A DNA stretch of 64,000 bases from the NCBI GenBank assembly GCA_021399435.1, contig JAJTUP010000010.1, forward strand, positions 496,001-560,000. Direction: 5' to 3'. This DNA comes from Diaporthe sp. PMI_573 (lineage: Eukaryota > Ascomycota > Sordariomycetes > Diaporthales > Diaporthaceae). The first letter of the stretch is position 1, and every line of letters starts with the position of its first letter. The notes under the pieces are model-generated. The model was not told where the DNA came from, did not search any database, and worked only from the letters and a program-made list of their open reading frames with translations. Shown one piece after another: positions 43,601 to 52,970 of this stretch. A program made the position numbers and the translations under genes.

Positions 43601-44442
43601 AACTCGCCTTCAATATTGCCGACAGATGACGACCTGCCAAAGATTGGGCCTCTGGGGAATGTGTGTGTGGAGGGGGGGAGGGGGGCTCACCACCCAGGAA
43701 TTGTTGATACGAAGCATCGGTGTACGAGTCCATCCGATTTCCATTATATGGCCAGGCTGCCCAGCTGAACAACCCATCGGCAACTCCAGCCTGATTTGAT
43801 TGTCAACATGGAATTGTTACGGACGACATGAAAAGAAGACGGGGTGTCTAGGAAAGTGGCGGTATTCGATAGCGCACGGAACACACCTCAAGCTGAATCG
43901 CAGCTTTGGCACCAAGCGACGACCAGTCCGGGATGAAGAAGCAGCCCGTGGTCCTCTTGATCTCGACCCAGTCGGCGGCGCTCCCCGGGCCCTCGAACGT
44001 CGAGACCAGCGGCCGGCCCGGGGCGTGTTGGAAGTAGTTGGGGTGGTGGCTGTACTGAGTGAGGAGCGCGAGCACGTCTGCCTTTGCCCAGGCCCCGTTG
44101 CCAGCGTAGTCGAACGAGAAGAACAGCTTGAACCCGAGGTTCAGCGACTCGGCAGCCGCAAAGGCGGCGGCGATGGAGGCTGCGTTGTACGGCTTTCCCG
44201 CCGCGATGTTGAGCGCGAAGGCGTCTATCTTGGCGGTGTAGGCCTGGATGATATCTACGCGCCACATGGAGTCCTCATAGTGCTCCGTGTTGTCGACCTG
44301 CGAGAGATTGTCAGTGCATATCCACATCGGATGAGGGGATTAGTTAGTTCACCATGAAGTGTGCGAAGACTGCCTTTGCTGCGAGGGCATGGCGGCAAAG
44401 GGCAAGTATTAGCAGTGTTGAAACTGCACCGAGAACTTTCAT
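40663..44442 (-). CDS. secreted GH71 alpha-1,3-glucanase with long Cys-rich and hydrophobic tail, 1059 aa
   Basis: Eight exons on the minus strand: 44353-44442, 43887-44297, 43691-43790, 43381-43562, 43112-43289, 42870-43044, 42171-42772, 40663-42104. All junctions are GT-AG and the lengths sum to 1060 codons. The weakest donor is GTTCCC after 42870. Signal peptide: MKVLGAVSTLLILALCRHALA. The GH71 domain (about 22-380) has AVFAHFMVDNTEHY, GFKLFFSFDYAGNGAW, VSTFEGPGSAADW, CFFIPDWSSLGAKAA and YVEIISWNDFGESHYIG, including the acidic residues expected in this family. Cysteine-rich modules follow (about 440-640; ICQVACGHGYCPP, CAWGCAYGYCP, ALCDFACNTVGLC), then four 10-residue repeats TSxDxxFxN with N-glycosylation sequons, and from residue 977 a hydrophobic stretch (GWIVTALLMIVPFVGEPGSA) with a charged helical end. 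Alpha-1,3-glucan is a fungal wall polymer. The tail resembles that of killer-toxin-like fungal chitinases; that comparison is from memory. Confidence 0.9.
41400..41517 (-). repeat. coding tandem repeat, four 30-bp units in the GH71 tail
   Basis: Four consecutive decapeptides of form TSxDxxFxNx (TSTDADFTNK, TSPDGMFTNT, TSADTMFINM, TSEGHFSNQT) are encoded by near-identical 30-bp units. Three carry N-x-T sequons. Expansion by slippage is likely. Confidence 0.8.
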
Positions 44443-45296
44443 TCTGATATTGGTTTTTTTCTCAACAGTGTGCGGAGGAAGGAAAGACTAAGGTGAGATC
44501 AGGTGGCGAGAGCCTGTGTTCCGAAGTGTATTGGAGCAAGAAAAGACTGAAGTGAGTTGAAGTTTCGAGTGAGGGTTCCTGAGGGCTGAGGCGAGGGCTG
44601 AGGCGAGGCCATATCGGCAATATATAATAGCACTTGTCATTCTCTCCGTTCGACCGCCCGCTGCATGAACGTTAGTGGCTCCCAAAAGACCTTGGAGCCA
44701 ACAGCTGCTTGATTTCACGCAGAATGGAATGTCTCCATGACGAGAACTTGACATCCACGATAATGTTGGAAAAGAAATCGCTCATCACATGAAAATGTTC
44801 TCCTTGACCAGTGATCACTTGTTGCGTCCAGACCGTCGAGACCTCGGTTGGATGCAAGCTGAATGTCTTCGTTTTGGAACACGAGGCCAGGACTTCCGAG
44901 TTGGGCGGACTAGTCGCCCTGTTGGCCGATTGCCTCATCAAACTTATGTCCTTCTGCCTTGTTGTGCGACAGTCAGGAACGCCAATTAGACCCGTTCAGG
45001 ATGGATGACTACCACGGCGAGAACTTCTGTTCAAGCTTTGCGGCTAAGGATGAATCCATCGTCAATGGAGCATTAGGCAAAATTAATCCAACCGAATAGT
45101 AATTTCTCGTGGTTTCACAACATCGCACTGGAATGGCTAGAGTCGCTCCATGCAGACCCAAAATGTGGATACTACCGGTATATTGCTGATGAGTTTCCCA
45201 GAATCATCTTTGAATAAGACCGAGTGGCGTGCTGCTTCGACAGCAACACTTCAATCTCCATTCTCGAAGGGCGTGCCAGCTCTTCTGTATTCCAGC
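44443..45296. promoter_or_regulatory. shared divergent promoter of the GH71 gene and its secreted partner
   Basis: 854 bp lies between the two ATGs (44442 minus, 45297 plus). A TATATAATAG run at 44620-44629 lies about 180 bp upstream of the GH71 ATG. A direct duplication GGGCTGAGGCGA occurs at 44583-44605. No reading frame in it looks real. Shared control is inferred from the arrangement. Confidence 0.45.
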
Positions 45297-46221
45297 ATGA
45301 GGTTCTTCATCTTGCTCTCCCTGATCGGCCGAATTGTCAACGTGGCCGCCAATAAAGATGCGTTGCCATACCAGGTTAGTTACCCAGTTGCACCCCCACA
45401 CGGCGCTCGTCGCGACTCACGTGTCGCCTTGCCAGCTAATATATGGGTTATAGCTTATATATGCCTGGACAAGCTATCAGCTTGATCTCCAGGTGGCTGC
45501 GGCCGACTCCTCCTGGACGCGGACAATTGCGCCGAACTGCAAAGGCGCTGGAGGAGGCGCCTGCTCTTTCGACGAGCTCATCTACCACCTGCAGGATATC
45601 GAGATAGACGCCCGGTGGAGCGGCTCGCCACCCACCGGAGTGGCCGATGTCAAGAGTCAGGCCGATGTCGACAAGGCCGTCACGGACATGCTCAAGGCCG
45701 GCTACCCACCAAACCAGAGGATTAACGCGCACAACCTGAACCCGGCCAGGTTCCCCCTCAAATTGCAAGGCGCGCTTCCCACTGTATCGTTCGGGGACCT
45801 GTACGGCTATATCAACGACGCCATCCAGAGCGCGCGCAGGGCGGTGGGGGACGATGCGGTCCGCAGCCGGCTGGATGTCGCGATCTACTCCATGGACAAT
45901 ATACGGACGGCGCGCTTGGCGACCAACGCCAAGATGATGCCCCAAACGCTCCAGGCGTACATCAAACAACAGGGGCTGCACATCAAGGTCGCGACGCTCC
46001 CAGACGGCACTGTGGACTTGCCGGGGACGCTCGGGTCCGACCCGAAGGCGAGTGAGGACGTCAAGGACAAGCTCAAAGACATCGTAGCCAGAGACTGGTC
46101 GAAGATAGAGATTAAGCCCGGTAAGGACGGGAAGATGTTGAAGTCCGGGCGGAACCATGCTATTGCTTGTGGCGATAGTGCGCAGTTTCTCAGCGATCTC
46201 AAGGGATGTGCCCCTGTTTGA
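45297..46221 (+). CDS. small secreted protein divergent to the GH71 gene, 268 aa, unknown function
   Basis: Two exons, 45297-45374 and 45493-46221, with a 118-nt GT-AG intron (GTTAGT to CTCCAG) in phase 0. Exon 1 encodes a signal peptide (MRFFILLSLIGRIVNVAA). The mature part begins with TIAPNCKGAGGGACSFDELIYHLQDIE, has two early Cys and one or two late ones (AIACGDSAQF, LKGCAPV), and in between is helical and strongly charged (VDKAVTDMLKAG, DVKDKLKDIVARDWSKIEIKPGKDGKML). I do not recognise a domain and no catalytic motif is evident. Divergent placement with the tailed GH71 glucanase suggests the two are co-expressed and may act together. That is inference. A basic, lysine-rich C-terminal third is the only notable composition. 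Confidence 0.75.
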
Positions 46222-46946
46222 GGCTCACGCTCAGAAATCATGAGCCGAAACTTCGATGTTCAACTTCTACCGGCCAGAAGAGGTTGTATGCCATCTAGAT
46301 TCGTGCCAGTAGTGTGATGTAGCGTGACGAGGGCAGTTGGTCATTCTCCAGGGCTGAGCTGGTTTCTTATTTGATGTAATAATATTGACAAGGTCTCGAA
46401 TGCTACCCGTGGTGTCTTGTAAACGCACGTGCCTAAAAAAAATAAACAGACTATTTAACTTTGATATTTTGGAATGGGCTCGGCATGGGTCTGTTTAGAA
46501 ATCTCTGTGGCATATTTGATGTGGTTATACAGTGGGAGGACATCACGTAGATGCCTCTGAAGGCTAGAAACAAGCAAACAACCTATTGGACTACACGGTG
46601 AAGACCAAAAGACACTGCGATGATGCATATTCACTCGAATGGGTTGTTGTGACTCCCATCCGCAAGTCTCAACAAATGAGAACTAGGTAGGCTGCAATAA
46701 TTGCGACAACAGTTTTTCTGCCCTTACCTTGTTTCAATCAGGGGTCCCAACCAGACCGTTGGGGCTAAGCCTGTGTTGCGTTAGTGTACAGTACCCAGGT
46801 AGCCAAAATCCTTCTCGTGTCGACAATTTCGATTAGAGCTTTTTCAGGCGGCTCAAGCACAAGCAATCCATGACCTCGTGGGTGACCAATAGCGCATCGA
46901 CCGTCTCGTGCGACCATACTCATCGAGCTCACGAGGGAGCCCCGCG
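46222..46946. other. intergenic, nothing recognised
   Basis: Includes an A-run (46434-46443) and a likely polyadenylation region. No gene or RNA was recognised. Confidence 0.4.
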
Positions 46947-47054
46947 CTTTCCATCACCCCCGTGCTTTCCATCACCCCCGTGCTTTCCATCACCCCCGTG
47001 CTTTCCATCACCCCCGTGCTTTCCATTACCCCCGTGCTTTCCATTACCCCCGTG
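46947..47054 (+). repeat. minisatellite, six 18-bp units
   Basis: CTTTCCATCACCCCCGTG is repeated six times without gaps. The last two units carry ATTACC instead of ATCACC. It ends 54 bp before the ATG at 47109. In frame it would encode LSITPV repeats, but no in-frame ATG precedes it, so it most likely lies in the 5' leader. Confidence 0.95.
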
Positions 47055-47108
47055 CGTACTTCCTATCCCTCCCAGTCTCCCCACTTCCACAGCCTTCGAC
47101 GCCAGATC

Positions 47109-48122
47109 ATGTCTCACTCCAAACAACCCGCAGCCACCTCCTTCCACTGCTTTCCCCAGCTCCCGAAAGAGCTCCGCAGGGCGATCTGGCGGGAATGTCT
47201 TCCGAGCCGCGTTCTCGATTTAGACGTGCCACGGGCTGATATTATCTTCCAAGATCTGCCCAAGGAGATCAGGGGAACGGTCCACTGCGAACTCTCGTGC
47301 ACATCAGCCCACAACTCTAGGCCACCACTTATCACGCAAGTATGCTTTGAGGCGCGCGAGGTGGCATCCGAGACCGGTGGCCTAACCAACTTTCGCGATC
47401 TCTGGGATGGCCACAACGTCAACATGTGGGGTGCGGGTGGTTCCATACGTCGCTGCTGGTTCGATCCCGCGCGCGATGGCATTCATCTGAACTGGGATCC
47501 TGTGTACGAGGCCGAGTGGATGACAACATGCGAAGACCCTATTCCAGTCCTCTTGTCCCTCGGCGCCAAGGCGGCCCGCGGCGCTTCGCTCCCTTGGGAA
47601 ACCGCCGTCTCTTCTGACGACTCGATGGAATTGCTCAAGCAGGCGGGACAGTCATACATGCTCTGCGTGTACCGGCCCATCAGCATTCACGCGACCCGCG
47701 AGGACGCGGTGCGGTCGGGGCTCTTTAGCCTCTTGGGCGAGGAGCGCGTGGTCCTGGTGGATGCCGCCGACGACGCGCGGATTCGGCTGTTCGACGACTT
47801 CAACCGGCTGCATGGGTCGAGCAAGGACGCCCAGACGGCTTATTTCTTCCAAAGGTGGCGCGACTTGGGCGCGGAGTTTCTCAAGGAAAATATTCAATTT
47901 TGGCAAACGGACTGGCTCTATTGTGAATCAGTGGTTGCGTCCCCAAGCTGGGAGAAGGAGGACTTGGACGCAGTCTGGACCTTTATACGCAGCAAGGACG
48001 CTGGCGTCCCATCTACATGGATACCTGACTGGGATCACGAGTGGGTGAAGAAAACCTTGCAGGAATTGCCACACTTTCGATCTGTATATATGATGAGATT
48101 GTGTACGGAAGGGTGCACGTGA
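47109..48122 (+). CDS. 2EXR-domain protein, 337 codons
   Basis: From ATG 47109 (CCAGATCATGTCT), a single exon. The N-terminus has FHCFPQLPKELRRAIWRECLPSRVLDLD, the defining 2EXR motif of a large family of fungal proteins of unknown biochemical role, followed by ITQVCFEAREVASETGG, another family block. The rest has WFDPARDGIHLNWD and a C-terminal WTFIRSKDAGVPSTWIPDW. The family is often lineage-expanded and found in accessory regions. An in-frame GTG-initiated extension across the minisatellite is rejected for lack of ATG. No signal peptide or membrane segment. Confidence 0.8.
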   Translation: MSHSKQPAATSFHCFPQLPKELRRAIWRECLPSRVLDLDVPRADIIFQDLPKEIRGTVHCELSCTSAHNSRPPLITQVCFEAREVASETGGLTNFRDLWDGHNVNMWGAGGSIRRCWFDPARDGIHLNWDPVYEAEWMTTCEDPIPVLLSLGAKAARGASLPWETAVSSDDSMELLKQAGQSYMLCVYRPISIHATREDAVRSGLFSLLGEERVVLVDAADDARIRLFDDFNRLHGSSKDAQTAYFFQRWRDLGAEFLKENIQFWQTDWLYCESVVASPSWEKEDLDAVWTFIRSKDAGVPSTWIPDWDHEWVKKTLQELPHFRSVYMMRLCTEGCT

Positions 48123-48748
48123 GTTCCTGTCATTGGTCGGCCGAGGACAACAAGGCTTGTACTGGACGGCTCCCTAGTGTATAGGCCGGGGGCTATGGGT
48201 TCTAATGAGTAAATCGGGGATATCTGAAAGCTGGCTGCTTTTGTGCCCATCCTGGTCGATATCCCGTCCTGGACCAGAAACCTTGACCTCCGTTGTTAAT
48301 TAATCTTGAGAATCTCAAGTCAACATGTTGAGAACTGCATTCCACATCGAGAACTAGATATGGTAGTCATCACTAAAAAAGGGCAGCGAAGAAAGTGGAA
48401 GGACTTGACTAATAGGGATATGGAGGACAGAAATGCCATTCGTGGCTGCACTGTGGATCGACTCTTATCTCGCGACCAGCAGCTTTTGGTTTTGCTACCT
48501 AGCTATGAACGATTGGACGGATGATGAACAATTCATATTGAACATCCCTTTAGTCCCACGCCTTCAAGCCCCTTCAAAGTCTTTGAACAGTACAAATCTG
48601 GACAACCTTGGAGTTGAACCCATGACGTAGGACGATCCCTGGCCGGAATTCTATCTTACTGCATAGGCTTGAGCAGTTAGTACAGAGTCACCTTCATATG
48701 AACAATCGTAAGATAGCCGGGTGGGGAGGACATACTTTCCTTCCTATT
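48123..48748. other. intergenic, nothing recognised
   Basis: Short overlapping open frames only. It separates the convergent 2EXR gene and knottin-like gene, so it must hold both 3' ends. Confidence 0.4.
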
Positions 48749-49053
48749 TTACAGGAACCTGAGCTTCTCGTTGGGCATACATTCTCCGGAGACGCACGTG
48801 TAGCCATCACAGCAGTCAGGGTGATTCACCTCGCCACATCCGGACTCGGGATAGACAAGACAGGCCTGTAAATTTGAGTTAAATGGCAGCCTAGGTAGCT
48901 CGCACGCACTGTCCCTGAGAAGACCCAAGTGCCTGGGGGGGAGGGCTAAGACGTGGCAGTGACACATACGCGCTTCGCAGAGTCGACGTGGTTCACGAGA
49001 GTCGCAGTGGCGATTGCCGTGAAAGCGAGAGCAAGGACAGAAGAGAACTGCAT
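48749..49053 (-). CDS. secreted knottin-like cysteine-rich peptide, 66-aa precursor
   Basis: Two exons on the minus strand, 48970-49053 and 48749-48865, split by a 104-nt GT-AG intron (GTATGT to TTACAG, phase 0). Exon 1 gives a signal peptide (MQFSSVLALAFTAIATATL) and a short segment ending in a basic pair (DSAKR), a likely processing site. Exon 2 gives a 38-residue peptide with six Cys spaced C-X7-C-X7-CC-X4-C-X4-C. That is the order of inhibitor-cystine-knot peptides. The intron sits exactly at the boundary between leader and mature peptide. Secretion and a disulfide-stabilised fold are well supported. Activity cannot be read from sequence: effector, antimicrobial or protease-inhibitor roles are all possible. 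Confidence 0.8.
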
Positions 49054-50618
49054 TTTGTTATTTATTGGTGACAGGAATGATACTGTGCGAGTATGGTTTA
49101 CTGATGAGGCTGATTTGAGCTGTTGTTGGAAGAGAGATTGAATGTTGATGGCGGACGGAACAGGACTCTTTTATATTTATCAGAACACTAAAATGAATCC
49201 TATAATTTGGACCTACATCAACCCCTCCTTCGGAGTTCGAGTCAAAGACCCTCAACGTCGAAAAAGGATTGTAGCCAGACCGAGGCGCTGACATTGGAGG
49301 TTGACTGAGGACAACGCGTAAGCTAGTGAGACATTCGGCGATCGATAGGTTTATGCCTTGAAGACATCCTTGATCCAGCTTGTTCTTTGACGATAGATAA
49401 GCTTATGATTCATAGCCATCCGCAAATCAAGCAATGGATGCATGGGAACTGTGAATGTCATCAATATATTTTGACGAGGCTGGCAGTGGGGTGTGACGAA
49501 GAGCACCCTGGTTCCCGATCGCCTATAGCAATACAACAAGTTGTGGGTCGGAACGCACTGTTATGGATCAGTCTCAGCTGACTATGCTCGAACAGCAAGC
49601 TGCAGCATGTAAGACACCCGACCAGAAGAATATTACAGGCAGTCTACAGGAGGGAAACAACAGCACATCAATCACAGATATTGATGAATATTGGCCTTGA
49701 TAGCAATGCCGACATCACTAGACATGAGAAGAGACAGGATACCTATTCAGATATCAGAGCGTAGACTAAATGGCCGACCAGAATTCATTTCCTTGCTCTG
49801 TGCTCATGTGATAGATGGTATCAGAGCATCCACTTTATAGGTTAGTCCGTTGGTTGATCCTCAAGCGATAACACAACCACATTGTGTACTGTGATATGCC
49901 GTTCAGACTACAGCCCCCTGCCACTCTCAGATCGGAGATTGCCGAGTCGGACTCGCATGTCTTGAAAAAATAGACCTTTTGTAGTGGCGGAGTCACAATG
50001 ATTTAGTGCTGACTGCCGATCAATCAGCGGCCCATAAGCCTTCTTATCCTCCGCCCCAATAGAGGCACGAACACTTAGGAGAGATAGAATGGTAGAAAAC
50101 ATATTACGCAATGTTTCCATGCCTCATCGAAACCATTACCCTGATGAGGTGACCTTATGTTTCTTGCCCCACGAACCCATGGTGTAACGCGTCTTACTGT
50201 GTTTCCTTTTAGAGTCTCCATTGTCTACCGAGAATCTGGTCTCATGATGTGGTGACGCCAGCTTGGTGATGTAGGTCACCTGGGAATAGATTGCAACCTT
50301 TGCCGGTGTCTGTGTGCCAGGCATTACAGGATTGAGAATGTATCACACCAAGGTAGCCAACAAATGGTCATTAGGCTGCGCTATCGATTCCTATTGTGTT
50401 GGTCATAGCTATTTAAATACAACAAGTTCCTGTAAATACCTTTTCAAGAACAGCCCGAACAACGGATCCTGCTTATGCGGCGCACGAGTTCTATATGTAG
50501 TGTTTAAATGCAGGGATGTAGTCATCACGTGACGTAAGATTCCATTCTTGTCTGACATCTGACGCAGTTCCCGCACCTGCTGCCAAATCTCTTGACATCC
50601 CCGAGGATCTAGAACAGA
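49054..50618. other. 1.5-kb intergenic region with one doubtful secreted ORF
   Basis: No firm gene. On the minus strand 49908-50120 encodes 70 residues beginning METLRNMFSTILSLLSVRASIGA, which could pass as a weak signal peptide, then a hydrophilic part with one Cys. It may be a first exon or chance. TTTATATTTATC near 49171-49182 is a plausible TATA region for the knottin-like gene (ATG at 49053 on the minus strand). Confidence 0.35.
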
Positions 50619-52970
50619 ATGGAGACTGCAGTAAAGACAGGCAACCGCTGGCATGTCCATCAATGCGCATCCCCGGCATGGGAGTGCAAGTGTGACCCGA
50701 TGCCCCGCCACGAGGCTGCCGCGTCCAGCGCTGCAGACCTGGGGATCAGCCTGAACAAAGCCGACTGGCACGGGACCCCGAATTACCTGTACCAAGAGCG
50801 AACTCTGCGGATGTACAGAGCCTTCGCAGCGGCCGCGTCCGGGAGAGCCTTGCTCAGAGATTTAGAGGAGCGCCCGCTATCCCCCGCCGAGAGCCAGCGG
50901 GCCTGGGCCACGCTGCGGCTGGACGAAGTGACCGAGGCGTTCGCTGACTCGGAGCAGGGGCGAGCGGAGCACGAGGCGAGCAGGGGCAAGGAGCGGGTAT
51001 TGCCGGGGGCGGAGAAGACACCACGGACGCGGGTGAGGCTGGTCAGCCAGATGGAGAGGATGGAAGCCACCACCAGGACGTGCATCTTCACCAGCAGCAT
51101 TGCCGATTCTGACGATGGCGGGGATGATGCCGCCGAGAAGTGGACGCTGGTGCGTGAACTCACCATTGGTATAGTCCAGGAAAAAAGGGAGACGGAGGTC
51201 ATCGTCGCGGTTGGAGAGACCGTGCTGGCTACCATGTCCTACAAAGAGGGCAGCAACCGACTGCTGCGGTGCACTGGCCGCGTTGGTCTTGCCTTGGAAC
51301 TCTTCAGCGTCGTGGGCGGGATAACGCGAGAGGTTTCCTACGACAGCGGAACGTACCGGTGGGTCAAGGAATTCGAGGAAGTGCGGAGTATCCTGGCCTG
51401 GAGCATCGGGATAGCTGCCGTTACCGAGTTCAAAGCTGCCGGTGCCGGTCAGAAGATTAAGCCATCGGGCTCCAGTGGATGGATGCCGAGAGAGGTATTC
51501 AAGGCTACACTTGCTCTGCTACCGGTCCGAGAAGGCTTTGTGGACTTAAAAGACGGGGGGGTGCAGGCAGCGGTGAGGCCAGTGTCTTATAAGCACGGGC
51601 CGCTGCTCTGTCCACTATGCTGGGACATGGGTGAGCTCAGTCGACATATCCAGGCAGACTTCATTCAACCCAGGCGCTTGGTTGGCTCTTCGAACAGGGG
51701 CGACCAGTATACCGCGGTATCTCACTTGTGGAGTGAGTTCAAAGGCGAGGACACGGTGATCAACATGCGGCGTAGCGCAGCCAGCGTCGGAGGTCCCTCA
51801 ACTCTATGGATTGATAAGCTGTGCATAAACCAGGATGATATTGACGAGAAGGCTATGGAGTTATCTCACATGGGTAGCTACTATGCTGGGGCTCACACCA
51901 CTCTAATTTGTCCGGCACAGCAGGTTACTGCGGTGCCCTTGGTCGAGCCAAGTAGACACTTGGTAGCTTTTCCGGATCAACTTAATGGATATCAAGGTCT
52001 GAGCACCTGGAAACGGGACGGGTGGCATGGCAGGGTCTGGACGTTCCAAGAAGCGTACCTAAGCAGGAATCCTCAGGTCCTCAATACAGACACAGGGACC
52101 GGGCTGAACGCATGTTGGTTGGATTTTATGGCATACGCCGCGACGCAGGATGAACTTGTCAGGTGTGAGGTTGGGCTGCCACCGTACCATCGAAGTTTCG
52201 CCAGAGATAACTATGGGGGTTCAAGGAACTATGTCACACCGTTCATGCGGGCATGGGCGGCGTGTCGGCGACATGACTGGGCACCGGATCTATCCGTCAT
52301 TCAGATACCACTTGGGAGGCTGCTCCAACTTACGCATGAAAGGAAGTGCACGGACGAGCGTGATCGGGTCATCGGAGTACTGGGCCTGGCGGCATCGGCT
52401 GAGTGGTTCAGACCAGGCGGGCTCTGCGATTTGGACGATGCCTACCGTGAGGCGGTGCGCTGTGGCGCTCTTGGTGCTGAGGTGCTGTTAGCCGACGTGG
52501 GCGGGACTTCTCCGAACTCCTGCTGGATCCCCAAGAAGGGATCCGAGGCTAGACATGCGCCTGCTATGGACATAAACTGCAATGCTCTGGCCCCGAAGGT
52601 GGATGAGAGTGGAAGGCTAGTCTGTGAAGCATATGAGGTCGATATGGACATGGATGCAAGGGACAAGTGCAAGGAATGGTCGGCGGATCACCAGTTCAGC
52701 CTGAAGTTCAGTGGAGGAGTGTCGGACTCCCATGTACAATTTCATGGTTGTACGAGTACGCATGGGAGGGTCTACATGCTGGCCCCCAGCGAGGAGAAAG
52801 ATTCGATGGCTGAGAGAGTTCTGGTGTGGGCCTCGGACAATGGAGATGGAAGTCATCACGTACATGGCACAGGAAGCATCTTATGGGGACACAGATACCG
52901 GACGGGGAAAGAGCCGGAAGTCGACCGAGAAGATACAATCGTGACATTGGCTTTGGGCGCTGCGTCATGA
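50619..52970 (+). CDS. HET-domain (heterokaryon incompatibility) protein, 783 aa
   Basis: A single exon from ATG 50619. The HET domain spans about residues 364-480: YTAVSHLWSEF, then LWIDKLCINQDDIDEKAMELSHMGSYYAGAHTTLI and GWHGRVWTFQEAYLSRNP, the three conserved blocks. Preceding it is a 360-residue region of unknown fold with CKCDPMPRHEAAASSAADLG near the N-terminus and a CPLCWDMGELSRH block just before the HET domain, also common in this family. The C-terminal part has KCTDERDRVIGVLGLAA, the usual HET-domain partner segment. HET proteins trigger cell death after fusion of unlike strains; the large uninterrupted frame suggests the gene is intact. The partner that would activate it is not identifiable here. 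Confidence 0.9.
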   Translation: METAVKTGNRWHVHQCASPAWECKCDPMPRHEAAASSAADLGISLNKADWHGTPNYLYQERTLRMYRAFAAAASGRALLRDLEERPLSPAESQRAWATLRLDEVTEAFADSEQGRAEHEASRGKERVLPGAEKTPRTRVRLVSQMERMEATTRTCIFTSSIADSDDGGDDAAEKWTLVRELTIGIVQEKRETEVIVAVGETVLATMSYKEGSNRLLRCTGRVGLALELFSVVGGITREVSYDSGTYRWVKEFEEVRSILAWSIGIAAVTEFKAAGAGQKIKPSGSSGWMPREVFKATLALLPVREGFVDLKDGGVQAAVRPVSYKHGPLLCPLCWDMGELSRHIQADFIQPRRLVGSSNRGDQYTAVSHLWSEFKGEDTVINMRRSAASVGGPSTLWIDKLCINQDDIDEKAMELSHMGSYYAGAHTTLICPAQQVTAVPLVEPSRHLVAFPDQLNGYQGLSTWKRDGWHGRVWTFQEAYLSRNPQVLNTDTGTGLNACWLDFMAYAATQDELVRCEVGLPPYHRSFARDNYGGSRNYVTPFMRAWAACRRHDWAPDLSVIQIPLGRLLQLTHERKCTDERDRVIGVLGLAASAEWFRPGGLCDLDDAYREAVRCGALGAEVLLADVGGTSPNSCWIPKKGSEARHAPAMDINCNALAPKVDESGRLVCEAYEVDMDMDARDKCKEWSADHQFSLKFSGGVSDSHVQFHGCTSTHGRVYMLAPSEEKDSMAERVLVWASDNGDGSHHVHGTGSILWGHRYRTGKEPEVDREDTIVTLALGAAS

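Noticed and set aside
45448..46158. 236-codon minus-strand frame opposite the secreted partner gene
   Set aside because: It is the complement of a codon-biased real exon with signal peptide and splice sites on the plus strand. No motif was seen.
46908..47108. N-terminal extension of the 2EXR protein through LSITPV repeats
   Set aside because: There is no in-frame ATG. The frame can only start at GTG, and a well-placed ATG exists at 47109.
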